In this document: piece after piece, positions 57,847 through 64,000 of the stretch
How the letters are laid out: every line of letters begins with the position of its first letter
Numbering within the stretch: position 1 is the stretch's first letter
From: Eucommia ulmoides
Taxonomy: Eukaryota > Streptophyta > Magnoliopsida > Garryales > Eucommiaceae
Length of the DNA: 64,000 nucleotides
Direction: 5' to 3'
Assembly (NCBI GenBank): GCA_016647705.1
Contig: CM028329.1
Location: 58,979,231-59,043,230 of the forward strand
Made by a program: the position numbers and the translations under genes
The notes under the pieces: generated by a model
Told to the model about the DNA's origin: nothing
Seen by the model: only the letters and a program-made list of their open reading frames with translations
The model's database searches: none

Positions 57847-58723
57847 TGATAGCTGTAAATTATCTATATATTTCCAAACCGAATTTGTTAGTTTTCGAGT
57901 ACGTTCAGTACGTTTTAATATGTTTTTATTCTTTTGTATTAAAAGAGGTGTATGAGTAAAAAAAAAAGTATGAAATCAGAGCTCAAATGATCAATTCGAA
58001 CCAAAAACGGTCGGAGAACGGCAGAAAAACGAGCAAGGAGGTAATATTCTGAAGAAAAAAAAACCGACTGCCGCAGTGTCCAAACCACCGCCGCAACAGT
58101 GAAAATACAGAGAAAGGCTATTGATGCTGTAAACTCACCGCCTAGGCGATGAAACTATAGAATGTCCCTAAAATCCATCGACTTCTCCACCGCCACGGCG
58201 AACATTAAACTGACATACCTACCACCTAGGCGGTGAATCCCACCACCTAGGCGGTCAACTCTGCACAGTTTAGATATTTATTAGATATTTTGTTGCCTAT
58301 TTAAACCCTTTCTCTCCTCTTCTCTTCTGGTGGAATCCCCCTCCCCAACCCCTTAGACTATATTTTAGGGTGAGTTTGATAGTTTTTTTAGGGAGCGCTC
58401 TCAACCTAAGGTGGAAGATGAAAAGGAAAGTGATCGTTTGACGGTTCTAGCGCCTATTCTTCGGATATCGGATAAGTCGCTCGTTTCTTCTCTTTGTTTT
58501 CTTCATTTTGGTAGTTATTGAGCATGTTTATGCCATTTTACATTGTATACATGGTTATGGCCATTGGCTAAACATAGGTTGTTTAGGTATTATTAATATA
58601 ATTTATGAATACGTTGTTTAATTGAGTTTGTGTTTTGTTTACGAATGTTCTTTGTTATTTTGATTGTGTGTGCCGTATTGTTTATTTATCATGTTATGAG
58701 AATGATATCATGAGAATACGGGG
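57847..58723 (+). repeat. 3' LTR of the short Ty3 element, cut by a SIRE insertion
   Basis: TGATAGCTGTAAATTATC opens the LTR. CACCGCCTAGGCGATG and CACCTAGGCGGTGAATCC palindromes lie at 58137-58252, some of which the 5' LTR lacks. The LTR stops after GAATACGGG at 58723; the remainder should lie beyond the window. Confidence 0.88.
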
Positions 58724-60868
58724 TGTTGATCCTAAGATTTTAATGAACAATTAAGTATTGATATTTTGGTGAAAATAATATTTTAATTGAGTGTTTCAGT
58801 GATCTAAGTTCCAGTGATGAAGATGACACAAATTAAATGGATGCTAAACTACGATGTTGAAAATATTGAAGAATTAAGAGTTTTAAGAAATTAGGAAAAA
58901 CAACCCAAACGAATTTCAACTCTTAATATCCTAATTAGGAACACACACATTGCACAAATTTTTTTTTATTATTTATGTGTGTTTTGATTAAGTGAAATTA
59001 TTTGCTCCAATATGTGATTTGAAAAGAAATATTTATAAATGGTTAAAATGGAATTTAAGAAAGTTAGTGGAGCTAATTGAGAAAAGAAATTAGTTAAAGG
59101 GACAAAATCATAAAAGAAAATGTGTCAAAAACGAGATTAGAGAATAGATGCAGAAGGTGACAGTTGACTGAGGAGTTAACTGAAGAAAGAAGTTGAAATA
59201 TCCTGAATTGATAAGTCGACTGACCGGTCGACCGGCCAATGGTGGCTGAACTCTCTAAATCGAAGAGTCGATTGACAAGTCGACCGGTGAAAGATAAACA
59301 AACTCTCTAAATAGAAGAGTCGACCGAATGGTCAACCGATGAACTGCATAGGCTATTCCCTGAATCGTCCAGTCAACTGGGTAGTCGACTGAGTGCTCTA
59401 TTTCAGGATATTGTTTGATCCTAAATCATATCTAAAAGTAGCTATTTTTTGTTAGGATTTGAGAGAGATTTAAGGGATTTGGTGATATTTAAGATATGGT
59501 TCATATATTAATTAAATCCTATTGATTTGGTACATTAAATATTAATGTTTCTCAATTTAACACATGAAATAGTTTCTATTATTATTAATTGAGATTGAGA
59601 AATACTTTGGGGATTTAATTGAGTGATTTGAAAGTTGTTTTTAAGTGAAATTGAACCTAAATAAAGTTCTTATGAGATAAGGGGTCTATAGGAGTGTTTA
59701 ATTGTCATGACACTTGTAAACTAGCCGTTAGAAGGCTGATTACATATTTTTTTAAATACACCTGCGAATTTCATATATTATGTAGCAGAAAATAAGAGAG
59801 AAATCATATCATATCATAAGAGTGAGCTTTTCAAAGAGATTTCTTTCTGAGAGTTTGTGAGCTATTATAAGAGTGATCTTAAAGATCAACTGCTATTAAT
59901 TTGTGCTACTACCGGATCTGAAGTTACATTGCTTATTTAATTATTCTATGGATTCCAGGTGAGATTTTTCCAATTATATTCTTTCATTGCATTACTTGTT
60001 TATATTTTGAAAATTGATCTTAGAAATTGTTTCTGATTTTTGAAGAAAATATTTTTATACACAATTTCTTGAATCTGATTGCGTGCTCTAATTTGCTACC
60101 TATATTTTCTTAAAATCAGATTTTTTTGTATCTCACGATTTTCTATCACTAGTTGGGATATTAATTGAGTTATTGTTTATCTGGGGTGATAGAAGCCCCG
60201 AGTGAGATTTACTTATCAATTTGTATATTGGTGAGTTGTAACAGATTAAATATCATTGGGGGTATTTAATCAAGGGTATCTGGGTTTCAGTCTCTTCCAG
60301 TAAAGAGATTGAGGTATTAATTCTTCCTGAATAGACTTAGTGTAAGTGATTTGTAAAAGTTCCATCATTATCTAGTAAAAGGATAGTTGAAGTGTTTATG
60401 AAAGATTTTGATTCTTGAGCCATAGTGATAAAAAGAATCAGGTTAATCTTTAACCTGTAAAAAGATAGGTTATTCTTGAACCTGTAAAAAGTAGAGGTTA
60501 TTCCTTAACCTAAGAAAAGAAAATTGTAAAGGTTGATTCTTAGCCTATAAAATAATCGGTGTGCAGGTTTGGTTCCTACCTTTAAAGGGATCTTAAGAAT
60601 TAGTGGGTGCGAATCTCTGTGGGGTTCGGAGGACTAGACTAGCCAAGAGTAGCTTGGTGAACCAGAATATATCTTGGTGTGCTGCATTATTAATTTGTTT
60701 ATTTTTATTGTTTGGGTGTACACCTAGTTGATTGATTAATTTCGCTGCGGTATAAAGATAATAATTAATTTAGGCATAAAATTAATTATTTGTTTATTCA
60801 AGTTTTATCCTGATATATTTTTAATTACTCAATTCACCCTCCCTCTTGGGTATTCTACTGAGACAACA
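58724..60868 (+). repeat. 5' LTR of the second pol-less SIRE derivative
   Basis: TGTTGATCCTAAG to GAGACAACA, 2145 bp. The palindrome cluster at 59155-59395 resembles that of the solo LTR at 35111 (AAGTCGACTGACCGGTCGAC). Confidence 0.93.
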
Positions 60869-60869
60869 A

Positions 60870-60882
60870 TTGGCATCAGAGC
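60870..60882 (+). other. Primer-binding site, tRNA-Met type
   Basis: TTGGCATCAGAGC follows the LTR end, then CTGGTTTTAGCTC as in the other family members. Confidence 0.88.
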
Positions 60883-60937
60883 TGGTTTTAGCTCGTAAGG
60901 CTTAACATCCTAGTTAAACCGGTCACGTGTACACACC

Positions 60938-62120
60938 ATGGATGATGTGTTTTGTTTATCATCTTTTCATAGTGGTAAATGCATATATGATAATGTGGTT
61001 TATGATTCTTGTGATTTTAGTGGTAGTAATGGAGATGATGATAATGAAAATGTTCATATTGTTATGGAAAAATTATTTTTTTTCACACTACTTTTTGCTA
61101 AAGAGAGCTTGAGTTTAAAACGAAAAATTGCTTCTTTTGAAAATGGTGGAAAAGTGTTCGAAAATTTAAAATGCATTTGGATGATTATTGTGGTTCAAAA
61201 GAGTTTTCAAAAGTTGTTTTTGAAATTAATAATTTGCTTTTTAAAGTGGATTATCTTGAAAATGAAAATAGAGTTTTAAAAAATAAATTTGATATGATTT
61301 CTAGGTAAATGTCAGATTTTGTTTCTAAAATCGATTTACTTAAGAAAAATTTTGAAAAATCAAAATCCGATCTTAAGTCTATTTTGAGAGATTCTGAAAA
61401 TGATTTTTCTAGGCAAAGTGGATATACTTCATCGTCTCATCTTTCATCACAGGCCAGTGATAGTTATGCTTCTATTGTTAGAAATGATTTATGTGTTACA
61501 TCTCGTGTTTTTTTATGATAAATTAGATTTGAGATGTTATTATTGCAATAGGGTTGGGTATTTTAAAGTATCATGTTCGTTTCGGAACCCTAAGTTTATG
61601 TCTAACAATGACGGATCCAAAATGAAATGGATACCAAAGAAAATTGTTGAAATGTCTTGTACAGAATTACAAAATATCGGAAGTGGACCTGAAGGAATAG
61701 TTAAAGAGTTTATACCAAAGCCAAAACAGGATGTCACTAGAGATCTATAAGCGACGTGTGCAAAGCAAAAAAATGCACCAAAGACAAGAGGTGAAATTGT
61801 AAAGAAACCACAAGAGATATGTGTAAAGAAAAAATCTGTACCAAAGCCAAGATTGGATATCACCAAAAAACCACAAGCGATACATGTAAAGGGAATCATC
61901 AATGAATCGAACGAAAAAAATCAAAAGAAGAGATAATACGATCTAGCCAAGAAGAATTGCGCACTTAAATCAATTATGAGCTCAAATGAGGTAAAAAGTA
62001 ATTATGAGCTCAAATGAGGTAAAAAATAAAGTCATCCCAAAAGACAGAAAAGGTACTCCTCACCCTCTGCATTTTAAATTCATTAAATTTGTTAAAGAGG
62101 GAGGTGCCCAACTTGCCAAA
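60938..62120 (+). pseudogene. SIRE gag C-terminal-like ORF, decayed
   Basis: The ATG at 60938 (CACCATGGATG, a good start context) gives an acidic stretch and a coil (FAKESLSLKRKIASFENGGK). Shifts occur near 61180 and 61520. KIDLLKKNFEKSKSDLKS continues the coil. The knuckle CYYCNRVGYFKVSC has Tyr for His, and KMKWIPKK follows as after the second knuckle of SIRE gag. A repeated segment VPKPRLDITKKPQAIHVKG-like at 61710-61900 and a final LHFKFIKFVKEGG match the tail at 19500-19580. Confidence 0.72.
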
Positions 62121-63429
62121 TAGGTAAGTTGGTGATTGTTTCTAATACCTATTTTCAATGATGTGTTCACTTGTTGTCTTAGAAACAATGTAAGGTGATT
62201 ATGAGAATCACATTTAATTAGGGGGTATTAACATGTTTTTATGTGCTTACATCAAGTAGTAATCATGTGTTAATTATAAACACATGTTATGTGATTTAGA
62301 GGATTAATCAAGTATTTGTAATCTTATTAAATAATGCTAATTATTTATTGAATATGATTTTTAGTAGGATTATTTGTATAATGAGCTATCATTCATGTTA
62401 TTTACTTTTTTTCAAATAAGTTGGATTGAGCTGAGTTTTTATGCTTCTTAATGCAAGATAATATGTTCTTATGTTGCATGTCCATTGATATAAACGAGTA
62501 TTAATTCTAAAAGAGAAATGAGATTTTATGAGATAAATATGCATTTATCCGTAATTATGCATGCATTAGATTTATGATTGATGAAATGTTTGAGAATTAC
62601 TTCCTATTTTAGTGTGTTAAAGAATATATGGTTTGTTTCTATAAAAGGAAGACATTATTTGGTATCATGAGTAAGGCATGTGGACTTAACTGATAATTAT
62701 ATAATTGCATGCTACATTGTTGAAAGATTTTGATTGCCTCAAATTTATTCTCCTAAGCATGAATTTACTTGTTTACAATTATATATGGGGAGAAGTGTTT
62801 ATAAGAGAGGTAATATTATGTCATGCTTATATTGAAAAACGAGTTTTGTTGATAAATCAAAAGAGTTAATATGCTTGTGAAAAATTAATATCATGCTATA
62901 TTGCTAAAATGTTATGATTATTTATCTATGCATGAATATTATTCATTTACAATTTGATAAAGAAAGATTGCATGTTCAGAAAGATGTTTTTGGTATGGAT
63001 CTTGTTGGATTGAGTAGACTTGATATTTATCTATAAAAATGATCCACATAGTGTTGATGTTTTGTGCTTAAAAGTTGAATTTATGAATTGATTCAACGTG
63101 CTTTTAAAAGATATATACATATATATCCGGATTTAATTACTTTAGGCTTACTCTTTCAAGTATATTATATGATTGCCTAGAGTAATGTTTGTGGTGTTCC
63201 CCTCTCCTACCTAAATTTGTTTTTGAAGATGACAAAGGGGGAGAAATAGATGATATTTTATTAACGATGAGAAATTAATTGATGTGTGATTAAGGGGGAG
63301 TTTTATTAATGAGTTTATTATGCTTTATTGATTATGTTTTATAATATCTTCATTATGATGTTTTAATGAGTTAAATAACCCGTCCCCAGATTCAGGGGTA
63401 GTGTGGTTATATTTTATTTTGAAGAAAAC
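62121..63429. other. Non-coding 3' region of the second derivative
   Basis: AT-rich, no coding sign. GATTGCCTAGAGTAATG and GATGACAAAGGGGGAG near 63170-63245 and CCCGTCCCCAGATTCAGG at 63380 correspond to 24690-25000 in the first derivative. ATATATACATATATAT lies at 63110-63125. Confidence 0.6.
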
Positions 63430-64000
63430 ATCAATTTGTGTATTAGTGAGTTGTGACCGATTAAATATCATTGAGGGTATTTAATCAAGGGTACCTGTGT
63501 TTCAGTCTCTTCCTGTAAAGAGATTTAGCTATTAATTCTTCCTGAATAGAATTAGTGTGAGTGATTTGTAAAGGTTTCATCCTTACCTAGTAAAAGGATA
63601 GTTGAAGTGTTTGTGAGAAGTTTTGATTCTTGAGCCGTAGTGATAAAAAGAATTAGGTTAATCTTTAGCCTGTAAAAAGATAGGTTATTCTTAACCCTGT
63701 AAAAAGTAGAGGTTATTCCTTAACCTAAGAAAAGGAAATTGTAAAGGTTGATTCTGAGCCTATAAAAGAATTGGTGTACAGGTTTGGTTCTTACCTTTAA
63801 AGGGATCTTGAGAATTAGTGGGTGCGAATCTCCGCGGGGCTCGAAGGATTGGACTAACCAAGAGTAGCTTGGTGAAACAGGATATATCTTGATGTGCTAC
63901 ATTATTAATTTGTTTATTTTTGCTGTTTGGGTGTGCACCTAGTTGATTGATTAATTCCACTATGATATAAAAATAATAATTAATTTAGGCATAAATTAAT
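63430..64000 (+). repeat. 3' LTR with its first 1.49 kb deleted
   Basis: From ATCAATTTGT at 63430 the sequence follows the LTR from 60215 onward almost word for word. The purine tract and the LTR start are missing. The LTR end lies past the window. Confidence 0.88.

Larger units (their letters stand above)
50428..58723 (+). mobile_element. Short non-autonomous Ty3 element with nested inserts
   Basis: 5' LTR 50428-51857, primer site of tRNA-Asp type, interior 51858-52904 continuing at 57036-57846, and 3' LTR from 57847 cut at 58723 by a SIRE element. Its own interior is only about 1.9 kb and has lost gag after a few codons (MLDRQVLLRF, 51999-52040). It therefore depended on other elements. 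Confidence 0.82.
58724..64000 (+). mobile_element. Second pol-less SIRE derivative (runs off the window)
   Basis: 5' LTR 58724-60868, primer site, a gag C-terminal-like ORF series (60938-62120), long non-coding DNA, and a 3' LTR lacking its first part (63430 onward). No protease, integrase or RT is present. It shares the coil-knuckle module and 3' text with the element at 15716-27509 but lacks the transposon-protein-like ORF. Confidence 0.87.

Noticed and set aside
61540-61902. 120-residue minus-strand hydrophobic ORF resembling a membrane protein
   Set aside because: It is antisense to a Lys/Pro-rich repeat of the SIRE gag-like ORF. Lys and Asn codons read as Phe and Ile on the other strand.

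Overview
The window is a repeat-dominated intergenic stretch of a flowering-plant nuclear genome. The evidence is the combination of SIRE-like and TNT1-like Ty1/copia elements, plant Ty3/gypsy elements with chromovirus-type, tRNA-Met-type and tRNA-Asp-type primer sites, short non-autonomous Helitrons ending in CTAG, and a Tourist-like MITE with a TTA duplication. I see no intact host protein gene, no tRNA or rRNA gene and no CRISPR. Nearly every coding stretch is a decayed retrotransposon gene carrying stops and frameshifts. The species cannot be named from this sequence.

Left part (1-15187). The window opens inside a Ty3-type LTR (1-1634), followed by unassigned DNA with a possible degraded exon at 2441-2611. 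A TNT1-like copia element (2737-15182, 5-bp duplication TTCCC) has taken two insertions. One is a solo LTR (3284-4677, duplication CACTG) just downstream of its primer site. The other is a 6.3-kb reverse-oriented element (5699-11972) with no recognised gene, whose interior is mostly four tandem arrays; it splits the copia gag-protease region from the integrase region.

Centre (15716-34046). A SIRE-like copia element (15716-27509, duplication GATTT) has two 2.44-kb LTRs. In place of pol it carries a decayed zinc-knuckle gag module and an ORF resembling the 'putative plant transposon protein' family. That ORF is cut by a 2.9-kb solo LTR (20568-23471, duplication GACTT). A (GATTTC)-rich low-complexity tract and a MITE follow, then a decayed chromovirus-like Ty3 element (28985-34046) with no 3' LTR in view.

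Right part (34047-64000). A solo SIRE LTR (35111-37200, duplication AAATC) sits in degenerate retroelement DNA. Two abutting Helitron-like units follow (38420-43954 and about 43956-44817); the first contains a reverse-oriented Ty3 element that has lost most of pol. Then comes a SIRE element with a decayed gag-protease-integrase-RT (44897-50427 and beyond). Its RT is interrupted by a short non-autonomous Ty3 element (LTR 50428-51857; 3' LTR from 57847). That element contains an inverted copy of its own family (about 52905-57035) and has a second pol-less SIRE derivative (58724 to the window end) in its 3' LTR. The order of insertion can be read from the duplications and from the broken reading frames.

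No cellular pathway is encoded. The most notable features are the pol-less SIRE derivatives carrying other ORFs, and short GC-rich palindrome arrays that occur, with different sequences, in several unrelated LTR families.
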